Origin: Thermoactinospora rubra
Lineage (GTDB): Bacteria; Actinomycetota; Actinomycetes; Streptosporangiales; Streptosporangiaceae
NCBI RefSeq assembly: GCF_002093975.1
Contig: NZ_MSZZ01000022.1
Coordinates: 124,001 to 188,000, forward strand
Direction of reading: 5' to 3'
Length of the DNA: 64,000 bases
How positions within the stretch are numbered: the stretch's first letter is position 1; each line of letters starts with the position of its first letter. This document shows, piece after piece, positions 41,772 through 50,306 of the stretch. The notes beneath the pieces were generated by a model. It saw nothing but the letters and a program-made list of their open reading frames with translations, had not been told where the DNA came from and did not search any database. The translations under genes were made by a program, and so were the position numbers.

Positions 41772-41854
41772 GCTTCCTCCTTCGTCGTCAGCGTGCCTGC
41801 GGGGGCAGACGCGCTCACGGCTTCCTTCGTCATCGCCGGCGATGCGGCGCTCAC
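41768..41854 (-). CDS. 28-codon minigene between cvnA and cvnB
   Basis: A GTG at 41854 overlaps the cvnA stop (GTGA), has AGGAG 8 bases upstream, and opens a frame of 28 codons. It encodes VSAASPAMTKEAVSASAPAG followed by TLTTKEEA. Its TGA overlaps the cvnB GTG. The peptide is Ala/Ser/Thr-rich with two TKE units. Stop/start overlaps on both sides plus ribosome sites at both ends suggest it is translated, either as a real small protein or to pass ribosomes from cvnA to cvnB. No homologue is known to me. Confidence 0.5.
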   Translation of the reverse strand: MSAASPAMTKEAVSASAPAGTLTTKEEA

Positions 41855-44835
41855 GATTCGTTCTCCTGTCCGGTCAGCTCCGCGCGGCCTCGCCGTACCC
41901 CTTGCTGGAAGCTGGCCATCCGGCTGCGCACGCGGTCGGCGGAGAGCCGGGGGGCCGGCGCGGGCTGCTGCTGCCCCTGGGGGACCAGGCGCCCGGCCGA
42001 GCCGGGGACCAGGTTGGCCTTGGGGGTGCGCCTGGGCAGCCCGGCGGACGTGACGCCGCCGAGGCTGGGGTCGCTCGCGGCGGCGGCGGCTCGCCATCCG
42101 GCGTCGGCTGGGGTCCGCCACACGTCCTCTCCCGAGGGTACGGCCTCGCCGTCACCGTTCTCGCCGGAGGCCGGGGCCCGGTCGGCACGGTCGGCGCGGT
42201 CGGGGTCGCGGGTGGCGTCGGGCCTGCGGAACCAGGCGGACTCGACCGCGGCGAAGATGGGCAGGTACTCGTCGGCGTCGGGCTCCAGCGGGGAGACCTC
42301 GACCGAGGGCGGGTCGGGGCGCCGGAAGTCCGCGGAGGGGTACGAGGGCGCCGCGGGCGGCGCGGGCGGCCTCGGCGCCATCGGGTCGGGGAAGTCGCCG
42401 CTGTCGCCGCGGCGGAATTCGCCGCTGTGGAACTCGCCGCTGTCCGCGCTGCGGAAGCCGCCGGCGTCATCGCGGCGGAACTCGCCGGTGTCGCCGCGCG
42501 GTTCGCGGCGGGGCAGCCGGTCCGCGGTGGGGAAGGCGCCGGTGGAGAACGCGCCCGCGTCGGAGCGCGGCTCCCGGCGCGGCAGCCGGTCGGCCGACGG
42601 GTAGTCGCCGCCGGCGAAGGACCCGCTGTCCAGGCTCGGGAACGGGCTCTCCTGGCTGGGGAAGGACGGGTGGGATCCCGGCGAGAAGCCGCCTTGCGGC
42701 TGGAAGGAGCCGGCGTCGCCGGAGAACGCGCCGAGTCCCTGCCGGAGGGGCCCGCCGCCGGCGGTGTCGTAGCCGTCCAGGGAGCCCGCGGAGGGGAAGG
42801 AGCCGTTCTGCGACGGTACGGCGGCAGCCGCGCCGCCGAAGGCCGGGCGCCCGGGCAGGGGGACCTGGGAGGCGTCGGGGATGAGCGCCGGCGGCAGCAG
42901 GACCATCGCGATGAGGCCGCTGCCCTCGCCCTTCCTGAGCTGGACGCGGATGCCGTGGCGCAGCGCCAGGCGACCGACGACGAACAGGCCCATGCGGCGG
43001 GAGACCGACACGTCGACGACGGGCGGCTCGGCCAGACGCCGGTTGGCCTCGGCGAGCTCCTCCTCGGTCATGCTGATGCCGTTGTCGCTGACCGACAGCA
43101 GCGCGCCGCCGCCCTCGATGACGCTGCTGGAGACGGTGACCTGGGAGTTCTTCGGGGAGAACTGCACGGCGTTCTCGACCAGCTCGGCGACGAGGTGCAC
43201 GAGGTCGTTGGCGGCGCTGCCGACCACCATGGTGGAGCGGTGGACGCGGACCTGGACGCGCTCGTAGTCCTCGACCTCCGACAGGGCGGCGCGGACGACG
43301 TCGACGAGGCGGGCGGGCTGGCTGCGGCGGCGGGGCGGCTCGTGGCCGGCGAGGACCAGGAGGTTCTCGGAGTTGCGCCGCATGCGGGTGGCCAGGTGGT
43401 CGAGCTTGAACAGGTCGGCCAGGCGGGCGCCGTCCTGCTCGCCCTTCTCCAGGCCGTCGATGAGGGAGATCTGCCGCTCCACCAGCGTCTGGGTGCGCCG
43501 GGAGAGGTTGACGAACATGGCGCTGATGTTGCTGCGCAGCTCGGCCTCCTCGGCCGCGAGCCGTACGGCCTGGCGGTGGACCTCGTCGAAGGCCTGCGCC
43601 ACCTCGCCGATCTCGTCGTTGCCCTCGACGGGGATGGGCTGGACCTCCGGCGGGGTGGACTCGCCGGACACGCGCAGGTTGCGCACCACGTCGGGCAGCC
43701 GGATACCGGCGATCTCGAGGGCTTCGGAGCGCAGGCGGCGCAGCGGCGTGACCATCGAGCGGGCCACGGCGATGGTGAACAGCAGCACCAGCAGCAACAG
43801 GAGCAGGATGGCGGCGCCGACCACGATGGCGGTCCTGAGCTCGGCGTTGCGCAGGTCGCGGGCGCGCAGCAGGGCCTTCTCCGCCAGGTCGGTCTCGACC
43901 GTCTTGCGGATCTGGTCGATGGACCAGGAGTTGTCGTTGAACCACTGGACGATGCCGTCGGGGTTGTCGGAGATGAGGTTGGGCTGGAAGGTCAGCCCGC
44001 GGCCCGCCAGCGTGATGGCGCGTCCCTTGGTCAGCTCGGCGCGGTAGTACTGCTCGCCCTCGGCCAGGGCCTTGTTGAGGTCGGCGGCGGCCTGGGGGCC
44101 GACCTCGGTGGCGAAGTTGCGCATGGCCTCGCGCTGGCGCGCGCCCATGGCCACGATGTCCTGGACTTCCTGGGGCGACAGCGGCGTCTTCTTGTAGACG
44201 GCCTGGAGCAGGGCGATGCGCTGCTCCGACAGCGACTCCTTGAAGCGGCTGAGGGCCGACAGGCCGCGCATGTAGCCGAGGATCTGGGAGTCCTGGCTGA
44301 GCAGGCTCAGCTCGTCGTGCAGGCGCAGCAGGTTGTCGATGACGCCGCCGTAGCGGGCGGTGTTCTTCTCGGCCCGGACCTGGGGCAGGTTCTTGATGGC
44401 CGAGCTGGCGTCGCGGGCCTGCTTGGCGGCGCGCTGGCCGTAGGTGTCGTCGATGACGGCCAGGTCGTTCAGCACGGTCTTGGCGAGGTCGTCGACCTCC
44501 TTGACGCGCTCCTGGGCGGGCGCCCTGAGCTGCTTGTTGCTCCGGGTGGCGTTGTACCAGCCGACGGTGTCACGCTCCAGCCCGATGGCCTGCAGCAGGT
44601 CGCGGATGTGGGCAGCTTGCTCGGCGGCGTCCGCCACGCGGGTGTAGTCGCCGACGCGGTCGACGGACTCCACGACGCGGGCGCCGGCCAGCCCCACGCC
44701 CGCGATGGTGGGTACCAGGATCAGGGCCGTCAGACGCCATCGCACACGCCAGTTGCGCAGCGCGAACCGCGGCAGTGTCCGCTTTTGGCGGTCTCGCCGC
44801 GTGGCACGGCCACTGTCGGAGTTAAGCGTTGTCAC
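41851..44835 (-). CDS. cvnA: Conservon C: CvnA sensor-kinase-like membrane protein
   Basis: This 994-residue protein has the first membrane helix at about 32-52 after RNWRVRWRLTALILVPT, the helical NIT-type sensor to about 325, a second membrane helix near 335-358 (LLLLLLVLLF), HAMP, a degenerate dimerisation helix (LDHLATRMRRNSENLLVL) and the ATPase N box ELVENAVQFSPKN near 550. A tail of about 330 residues is rich in Gly, Asp and Arg, with RLPRREPRSDAGAF and RLPRREPRGDTGEF as an internal duplication and repeated GEFRR units. It starts with GTG and TTGAGGGG lies upstream. The signal sensed is unknown. Confidence 0.88.
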   Translation of the reverse strand: MTTLNSDSGRATRRDRQKRTLPRFALRNWRVRWRLTALILVPTIAGVGLAGARVVESVDRVGDYTRVADAAEQAAHIRDLLQAIGLERDTVGWYNATRSNKQLRAPAQERVKEVDDLAKTVLNDLAVIDDTYGQRAAKQARDASSAIKNLPQVRAEKNTARYGGVIDNLLRLHDELSLLSQDSQILGYMRGLSALSRFKESLSEQRIALLQAVYKKTPLSPQEVQDIVAMGARQREAMRNFATEVGPQAAADLNKALAEGEQYYRAELTKGRAITLAGRGLTFQPNLISDNPDGIVQWFNDNSWSIDQIRKTVETDLAEKALLRARDLRNAELRTAIVVGAAILLLLLLVLLFTIAVARSMVTPLRRLRSEALEIAGIRLPDVVRNLRVSGESTPPEVQPIPVEGNDEIGEVAQAFDEVHRQAVRLAAEEAELRSNISAMFVNLSRRTQTLVERQISLIDGLEKGEQDGARLADLFKLDHLATRMRRNSENLLVLAGHEPPRRRSQPARLVDVVRAALSEVEDYERVQVRVHRSTMVVGSAANDLVHLVAELVENAVQFSPKNSQVTVSSSVIEGGGALLSVSDNGISMTEEELAEANRRLAEPPVVDVSVSRRMGLFVVGRLALRHGIRVQLRKGEGSGLIAMVLLPPALIPDASQVPLPGRPAFGGAAAAVPSQNGSFPSAGSLDGYDTAGGGPLRQGLGAFSGDAGSFQPQGGFSPGSHPSFPSQESPFPSLDSGSFAGGDYPSADRLPRREPRSDAGAFSTGAFPTADRLPRREPRGDTGEFRRDDAGGFRSADSGEFHSGEFRRGDSGDFPDPMAPRPPAPPAAPSYPSADFRRPDPPSVEVSPLEPDADEYLPIFAAVESAWFRRPDATRDPDRADRADRAPASGENGDGEAVPSGEDVWRTPADAGWRAAAAASDPSLGGVTSAGLPRRTPKANLVPGSAGRLVPQGQQQPAPAPRLSADRVRSRMASFQQGVRRGRAELTGQENES

Positions 44836-44972
44836 CGCTGTCGCTACCCCTCAAGGTCATCCCATCGCATAGGACGGGTCATAAGTCGTCCACAAAGTAT
44901 CCACAGGACGCGCACTACCCGGCAAAACCGACACAATCGTTACAAATGTGACCACAGACTGTGTATGTCTGT

Positions 44973-47354
44973 TTATCGCAGCGCGGCGAGCACCTGGTCG
45001 CGGACCTCGTTGCGCTGCGCGTCGTCGCTGAGGGGGCGACCGGCGCGATCGACCACGTAGAAGACGTCCACCGCCTCCGCGCCCAGAGTCTCCACACGAG
45101 CAGCTTTCACGTCAAGTCCGCACTCGCCGAAAGCGCGCCCAATCCGCCACAAAAGCCCAGGTCGGTCGTGGGCTCTGACTTCGACAACTGTCGCTGTGGC
45201 AGAAGCGTCGTCAACAAGGGAGACACGCGGAGGGGCGACGGGGACCCGCGCGGGCCGGACCGAGCGGGTACGGCGGGCCAGGCGCTGTTCGATGTCGAGC
45301 CGCCCGGCCAGGACCAGCCGCAGGTCGGCCTCCAGCGTGGCGGGGTCGGGCGGCGAGCCGTACTCGGGGATGACCGAGAACTCGATGACGGCGGTCGACC
45401 CGGCGGAGGCGGCGGAGGCCGAGCGGACCACCAGGTGGTGTGCCGCGAGCACGCCCGCCGCCCGCCACAGCAGGCCGGGGCGGTCGGGCGCGACGACGGT
45501 GACGGCGGTGCCGTTGACCCGGACCGCACCGCCGCCGTGCCGGGCCAGCGCGGCCTGCTCGGGCGAGAGGGCGGGCGGCCTGGGCGGCGGCGAGCCGGCG
45601 AGCACCGAGCGGACGCGGCGCACCAGGTCGGCGACCAGGCCCGCCTTCCAGGAGTTCCACGCGGCCGGGCCGGTGGCGTGGCCGTCCGCGACGGCCAGCG
45701 CGGCCAGCAGGCCGAGCACCTCCCGGTCGCCGACCGCCCCGGCGACCTTCTCGATCGTCACCGGGTCGTCCAGGTCGCGGCGCGTGGCGGTCTCGGGCAG
45801 CAGCAGGTGGTGGCGCACGACGGTGGCGAGGATCTCCACGTCGGCGGGGGGCAGCCCGATGCGGGCGCCGATGTCGCGCACCACGACCTCGCCGGTGGCC
45901 GAGTGGTCGCCGGGCCAGCCCTTGCCGATGTCGTGCAGCAGGGCGGCGATGAGCAGCAGGTCGGGCCGGGAGACCTCGCGGGTGTGCGCGGCGGCGTTGG
46001 CGGCCGTCTCGATCAGGTGGCGGTCGACCGTGAAGCGGTGGATCGGGTTGCGCTGCGGCCGGTGCCGTACCCGCTCCCAGTCGGGCAGCAGCTTGACCAG
46101 CACGCCCGCCTGGTCCAGCTCCTCCCAGACGGGTACGGCGGCGCGCCCGGCGCCCAGCAGCGCCACGAGCGCGTCGCGGGCCTCGGGCGGCCACGGCACC
46201 GGCATCGGCGGCGACTGGGCCGCCAGCGTGGAGACGGTGGCCGGGGCGAGGGGCAGCCCGGCCTCGGCCGCGGCGGCCGCCGCGCGCAGGACGAGCACGG
46301 GATCCTTGCGGGGGTCGGCCCCGCGGGCGAGCACGACCTCGCCGCCGTGCTCGACCACGCCGTCGGCCACCGGCCTGCGCCCGCGCGGCTGCGGACCGGC
46401 CAGCAGGCGGTCGACGGCGCGCCAGGTGCCGTCGAAGGCGTGGGAGACGGTACGGCCGGCCTCGGCCAGCCTGCGCATGAGCGCGTCGGCGTCCAGCAGG
46501 CCCAGCGCGCCGGCCACGGCGTCCTGCTCCTGCAGGACCAGCCGGTCGGCGCCGCGCGCGGTCACCACGTGGAGGGCGTGGCGGACGTCGAGGATGAACT
46601 CGTAGGCCTCGCGGACCCGGGGCCCGGGGGCGGAGGCCACCCAGGCGGCGGCGACGGCCTGCATGGCCTGCACGTCGCGCAGGCCGCCGCGGCAGTCCTT
46701 GAGGTCGGGTTCGAGGAGGAAGGCGAGCTCGCCGCAGCTCTCGGCGCGGCGGTCCGCGGCCTCGCGCAGCTCGGCGAGGCGGCGGCGGGAGTCGGCCCGC
46801 CACTCGGCGAGCACCGCCTCCCGCGCCTTCCTCGTCAGCTCGGGATCGCCCGCGACGTGCCTGGCCTGGATCAGGCCCAGCGCGGCCTTGAGGTCCTCGC
46901 GGGCGACCTGCACGGCCTCCTCGACCGTGCGCACCGAGTGGTCGAGGCCGACGCCGGAGTCCCAGATCGGGTACCAGATCCGGTCCGCGACCACGGCGAT
47001 GTCGTGGCTGCCGTCGTGCAGCAGGACCAGATCCAGGTCGCTGCCCGGCGCGAGCTCCCCCCGCCCCAGACTCCCCACCGCGACCATGGTCACGCCTCCG
47101 GCGTGACGGCTCGGGGCGCCTTCAAAGCCTGCTCTTCCCTCGTCGCGGTGAGGGCGCTGGGCGCCCTCACCGCTCCTCAGTCCAGAGCCGGCCGCGCCCC
47201 TCGCGGGCTCGGGCGTTGGACGCCCTCGCCAACCCTCAGTGGTGGACGTGCCCCGGGCGAGGAGCGCGGTGGCGAGGAGATCACGCAACCAGCGGTCGAT
47301 CTCGGCGGTCCGCGACGAGCGCTCCGCCGAGAACGAACGGACCGAATCTCTCAC
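44973..47354 (-). CDS. glnD: PII uridylyl/adenylyltransferase with in-frame insertion
   Basis: This 793-residue GlnD modifies and demodifies the PII protein encoded just before it. The nucleotidyltransferase motif GSLGRGELAPGSDLD lies at about 94-108, the HD phosphohydrolase motif HDIGKG near the middle, and two ACT domains (DRPGLLWRAAGVLAAHH and DRPGLLWRIGRAFGECG) at the end. The GTG at 47354 overlaps the glnB stop. Residues about 36-86, just before the transferase motif, are a low-complexity Arg/Gly-rich insert whose DNA carries two palindromic repeat units; relatives have a short linker there. Catalytic residues are intact, so function is expected. Confidence 0.87.
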   Translation of the reverse strand: MRDSVRSFSAERSSRTAEIDRWLRDLLATALLARGTSTTEGWRGRPTPEPARGAAGSGLRSGEGAQRPHRDEGRAGFEGAPSRHAGGVTMVAVGSLGRGELAPGSDLDLVLLHDGSHDIAVVADRIWYPIWDSGVGLDHSVRTVEEAVQVAREDLKAALGLIQARHVAGDPELTRKAREAVLAEWRADSRRRLAELREAADRRAESCGELAFLLEPDLKDCRGGLRDVQAMQAVAAAWVASAPGPRVREAYEFILDVRHALHVVTARGADRLVLQEQDAVAGALGLLDADALMRRLAEAGRTVSHAFDGTWRAVDRLLAGPQPRGRRPVADGVVEHGGEVVLARGADPRKDPVLVLRAAAAAAEAGLPLAPATVSTLAAQSPPMPVPWPPEARDALVALLGAGRAAVPVWEELDQAGVLVKLLPDWERVRHRPQRNPIHRFTVDRHLIETAANAAAHTREVSRPDLLLIAALLHDIGKGWPGDHSATGEVVVRDIGARIGLPPADVEILATVVRHHLLLPETATRRDLDDPVTIEKVAGAVGDREVLGLLAALAVADGHATGPAAWNSWKAGLVADLVRRVRSVLAGSPPPRPPALSPEQAALARHGGGAVRVNGTAVTVVAPDRPGLLWRAAGVLAAHHLVVRSASAASAGSTAVIEFSVIPEYGSPPDPATLEADLRLVLAGRLDIEQRLARRTRSVRPARVPVAPPRVSLVDDASATATVVEVRAHDRPGLLWRIGRAFGECGLDVKAARVETLGAEAVDVFYVVDRAGRPLSDDAQRNEVRDQVLAALR
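47145..47240 (-). repeat. Two palindromic repeat units inside glnD
   Basis: Unit 1 has a perfect 13-bp stem, GCGGTGAGGGCGC at 47145-47157, with its reverse complement at 47161-47173 around a 3-base loop. Starting at 47147 and 47206, two 35-base stretches align without gaps and share the core GGGCG, CGCCCTC and TCAGT; the second keeps a shorter GGGCGT/ACGCCC stem. Both are in frame within the glnD insertion. Confidence 0.75.
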
Positions 47355-47689
47355 AGGGCCTCGGGGCCCCGCTCTCCGGTGCGGACCCGTACCACGGTGT
47401 CCACGGGCACGGACCACACCTTCCCGTCGCCGATCTTCCCGGTCTGGGCGGCCTTGACGATGACGTCGATGACGTCCTCGGCGTCCTCCTCGTCGGCCAG
47501 CACCTCGACGCGCACCTTGGGCACCAGGTCGACCTGGTACTCGGCGCCGCGGTAGACCTCGGTGTGGCCGCGCTGGCGGCCGTAGCCGCTGGCCTCGCTG
47601 ACCGTCATGCCCTTGATGCCGAACTGCTCCAGGGCGGCCTTGACGTCATCGAGCTTGAAGGGCTTGATGACCGCGGTGATGAGTCTCAT
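47351..47689 (-). CDS. glnB: Nitrogen regulatory protein PII
   Basis: This 112-residue PII trimer subunit signals nitrogen status by binding ATP/ADP and 2-oxoglutarate. The T-loop reads GYGRQRGHTEVYRGAEYQVD with Tyr51 as the modification site, and the B- and C-loop features TGKIGDGKVW and RVRTGERG are present. It sits between amtB and glnD with 4-base overlaps on both sides, the standard actinobacterial arrangement, where it is often called glnK. Actinobacterial PII is adenylylated at this Tyr by GlnD under nitrogen limitation. Confidence 0.95.
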   Translation of the reverse strand: MRLITAVIKPFKLDDVKAALEQFGIKGMTVSEASGYGRQRGHTEVYRGAEYQVDLVPKVRVEVLADEEDAEDVIDVIVKAAQTGKIGDGKVWSVPVDTVVRVRTGERGPEAL

Positions 47690-49038
47690 GCGTCCACCTT
47701 CTTAGCTGCGGAGGGCACGGGGCCGTTGGCGGAGACCACGCCGGAGGCGTGGACGCTGCCGAGGTCGTAGCCGGTCTCGGCGTGGGTGGTGATGTCGATG
47801 CCGGTCACCTCGGCCTCCTCGGCGATGCGGAAGCCCATGGTCTTGTCGATGAGCTTGCCCAGCACCCAGGAGATCACGAAGGAGTACGCGCCCACCGCGA
47901 CCGGGCCGAGGATCTGCAGGCCGAGCTGGGTGAGGCCGCCGCCGTACAGCAGGCCCTTGTTCTGGCCGGGCAGGAAGGGGTAGGCGGCGACGAAGCCGAG
48001 CGACACGGCGCCGATCACGCCGCCGACCAGGTGGACGCCGACGACGTCGAGGGAGTCGTCGTAGCCGAGCTTGTTCTTCAGGCCGACCGCGTAGCAGCAG
48101 ACGACGCCGGCGAGCAGGCCGATGACCACGGCCGCCCAGGGGTCGACGAAGCCGCAGGCGGGGGTGATGGCGACCAGGCCGGCGACCGCGCCGGAGGCCA
48201 CGCCGAGGGTGGTGGAGTGCTTGTCGCGCAGTTTCTCCACGACGATCCAGGCGCCCGCGGCGACGGCGGTGGCGATCTGGGTGTTCATGAAGGCCAGGCC
48301 AGCGGTCTGGTCGGCGGCCAGCTCGGAGCCGGCGTTGAAGCCGAACCAGCCGAACCACAGCAGGCCGGTGCCGAGCAGGACCAGCGTGAGGTTGTGCGGC
48401 CGCATCGGCTCCTTGCCCCAGCCCTTGCGCTTGCCGAGCACCAGGGCGAGCGCCAGGGCGGCGGCGCCGGCGTTGATGTGGACGACCGTGCCGCCCGCGA
48501 AGTCCTCGATGCCCAGGTCGGTCAGCCAGCCGCCGCCCCAGACCCAGTGCGCCACGGGGAAGTACACCAGCGTGGCCCACAGCGTGGCGAAGGCCACCCA
48601 GGCGCCGAACTTGGCGCGGTCGGCGATGGCGCCGCTGATCAGCGCGACGGTGATGATGGCGAAGGTGAGCTGGAAGGCCGAGTAGACCATCATCGGGAAG
48701 TTGTCGACGGCCGCGGCCTCGGCGGTGATCTGCTTGGCCGCGTCCTCGACGATGAGGTTCTCGTAGACGGCGTTGAAGACGCCCGCCAGCCCCAAGTAGT
48801 CCAGACCACCGATGATCTTGTCCACCGCGCCGTTCCCGGCCGAGTCGAAGAACAGCGAGAACCCGTAGAGAACCCAGGTGATCGTCACCACGATGATGCT
48901 GACGAAGGACATCATCATCATGTTGAGCACGCTCTTGGCCCGGGTCATGCCCCCGTAGAAGAACGCGAGGCCCGGAGTCATCAGCAGCACCAGGGCGGTG
49001 CATACCAGCATCCAGGCGGTAGTGCCGCTATCGATCAT
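47686..49038 (-). CDS. amtB: Ammonium transporter
   Basis: This 450-residue Amt-family channel has eleven expected membrane segments beginning TTAWMLVCTALVLLMTPGLA and the early signature FFYGGMTRAKSVLNMMMMSF. The conserved channel His regions are visible as FAGGTVVHINAGAAALALAL and DVVGVHLVGGVIGA. The C-terminal tail that contacts PII follows GFRIAEEAEVTGID. It heads the amtB-glnB-glnD operon behind a GlnR-like site array, so it is expected to be induced under nitrogen limitation. Confidence 0.95.
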   Translation of the reverse strand: MIDSGTTAWMLVCTALVLLMTPGLAFFYGGMTRAKSVLNMMMMSFVSIIVVTITWVLYGFSLFFDSAGNGAVDKIIGGLDYLGLAGVFNAVYENLIVEDAAKQITAEAAAVDNFPMMVYSAFQLTFAIITVALISGAIADRAKFGAWVAFATLWATLVYFPVAHWVWGGGWLTDLGIEDFAGGTVVHINAGAAALALALVLGKRKGWGKEPMRPHNLTLVLLGTGLLWFGWFGFNAGSELAADQTAGLAFMNTQIATAVAAGAWIVVEKLRDKHSTTLGVASGAVAGLVAITPACGFVDPWAAVVIGLLAGVVCCYAVGLKNKLGYDDSLDVVGVHLVGGVIGAVSLGFVAAYPFLPGQNKGLLYGGGLTQLGLQILGPVAVGAYSFVISWVLGKLIDKTMGFRIAEEAEVTGIDITTHAETGYDLGSVHASGVVSANGPVPSAAKKVDA

Positions 49039-49153
49039 CGATGCGACCCTCCTTCAATTGGCGTGTGGCCCGTCTTTCGTGTCGCAGTGATCGCTTCCAG
49101 GGCACCGTCGACCGGCCGCGCACTGACGTTGACGAGAAGGGTGTTCTTCCGCC

Positions 49154-49222
49154 GTTTCACGCCTCGACCAGGCATGTTTCACGTTCGTGAATCTCCACGC
49201 CGGGGTGTTTCCATCATGTTTC
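49154..49222 (-). promoter_or_regulatory. GlnR-like operator array upstream of amtB
   Basis: On the minus strand the order is GAAAC-N6-GAAAC (49222-49207), then TTCAC-N6-GAAAC-N6-GGTCG-N6-GAAAC (49191-49154). This matches the alternating gTnAC/GAAAC, 6-base-spaced GlnR box known upstream of amtB in Streptomyces. The array lies 115-185 bases before the amtB start. Confidence 0.65.
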
Positions 49223-49263
49223 GGACACCTCACAACAGAGGTAACGGAACACCGCCTCTACAC

Positions 49264-49282
49264 TAAGGCGAGCCTTACCTAA
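49264..49282 (+). promoter_or_regulatory. Iron box (DmdR/IdeR type)
   Basis: TAAGGCGAGCCTTACCTAA agrees with the 19-base actinobacterial iron-box consensus at about 14 positions and overlaps a plausible -10 element (TACACT at 49259). It precedes the siderophore-binding lipoprotein start by 26 bases, so repression under iron sufficiency is expected. Confidence 0.75.
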
Positions 49283-49307
49283 TCCCCTACGTGAGGACTG
49301 TCTGCCC

Positions 49308-50234
49308 ATGCGTCTGCGCCTGGCCGCTCTCGCCATGCTGCCCCTCGTCGCCCTGTCGGCCTGCGGGTCGTCCACCTCCGCCGGAGCGGACGGCCCCACC
49401 CGGACGGTCAAGCACGCCATGGGGACCACGCAGGTCCCGATGACCCCCAAGCGGGTGGTCGTGCTGGACACCGACAAGCTCGACACGCTGGTCTCCCTCG
49501 GGATGAGCCCCGTCGGCGCCGCCCAGGCGGGCGAGAGCCAGAAGTGGCCCGCCTACCTCGGCTCGGCCCTGGCCGCCACCAAGCCGGTGGGCACCCTGCA
49601 GCAGCCGAGCATCGAGGCCATCTCGGCACTCAAGCCCGACCTCATCCTCGGCTCGAAGTTCCGCCAGGAGGCCTTCTACGACAAGCTGAGCAAGATCGCG
49701 CCGACCGTCTTCACCGAGAAGGTGGGCGTCACGTGGAAGGAGAACTTCCTCCTGGACGCCGAGGCGCTCGGCAAGAAGGAGCAGGCCGCCAAGCTGCTGG
49801 CCGACTACGAGGCACGCGCCAAGCAGATCGGCGCCGGGTACGCCAAGCTCAAGATCAGCATTGTGCGCTTCATGCCCACCGAGATCCGCATGTACGGCCC
49901 CGAGTCCTTCAGCGGCATCGTCGTCGGCGACGCGGGCATCGGCCGCCCCGAGCCGCAGCTGCTGGCGAACCAGCCGGACAAGCGCTTCGGCAAGCTGTCG
50001 CAGGAGAACCTGGCCCTGGCCGACGGCGACGCCCTCTTCTACAGCGCGTACGGCGAAGCCGCCAAGGAGCAGCAGGCCCAGATCACGGCCGGACCGCTGT
50101 GGAAGAACCTCAAGGCGGTCTCGGCCGGGCATGCGTTCAACGTCGACGACGAGGTGTGGATGCTGGGCATCGGCGTCACCGCCGCCGGCAAGATCCTCGA
50201 CGACCTCGACAAGTACCTCAAGCCCCTGGCCTGA
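49308..50234 (+). CDS. Iron-siderophore-binding lipoprotein (FecB/FepB type)
   Basis: This 308-residue binding lipoprotein has a signal peptide with lipobox ALSACGSS and a class III periplasmic-binding fold: PKRVVVLDTDKLDTLVSLGM near residue 48, then LQQPSIEAISALKPDLILGS, a typical FecB stretch, and a long linking helix. GTGAGGA is placed upstream of the ATG. No permease or ATPase genes accompany it, so it must share a transporter encoded elsewhere. The iron box directly upstream supports siderophore uptake; the particular siderophore cannot be told. Confidence 0.85.
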   Translation: MRLRLAALAMLPLVALSACGSSTSAGADGPTRTVKHAMGTTQVPMTPKRVVVLDTDKLDTLVSLGMSPVGAAQAGESQKWPAYLGSALAATKPVGTLQQPSIEAISALKPDLILGSKFRQEAFYDKLSKIAPTVFTEKVGVTWKENFLLDAEALGKKEQAAKLLADYEARAKQIGAGYAKLKISIVRFMPTEIRMYGPESFSGIVVGDAGIGRPEPQLLANQPDKRFGKLSQENLALADGDALFYSAYGEAAKEQQAQITAGPLWKNLKAVSAGHAFNVDDEVWMLGIGVTAAGKILDDLDKYLKPLA

Positions 50235-50255
50235 GAGTCACAGGACCGTAAGTCA

Positions 50256-50282
50256 CGGGCCGCCTGACGGGCAGGTGGCCCG
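50256..50282. terminator. Hairpin between convergent lipoprotein and sigma genes
   Basis: CGGGCCGCCTG pairs with CAGGTGGCCCG (one G-T wobble in 11 pairs) around a 5-base loop. It lies 21 bases after the lipoprotein stop and 25 bases from the sigma-factor stop, so it likely serves both. Confidence 0.65.
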
Positions 50283-50306
50283 AGGGTCAGAGAGTCACGG
50301 AGCGGG

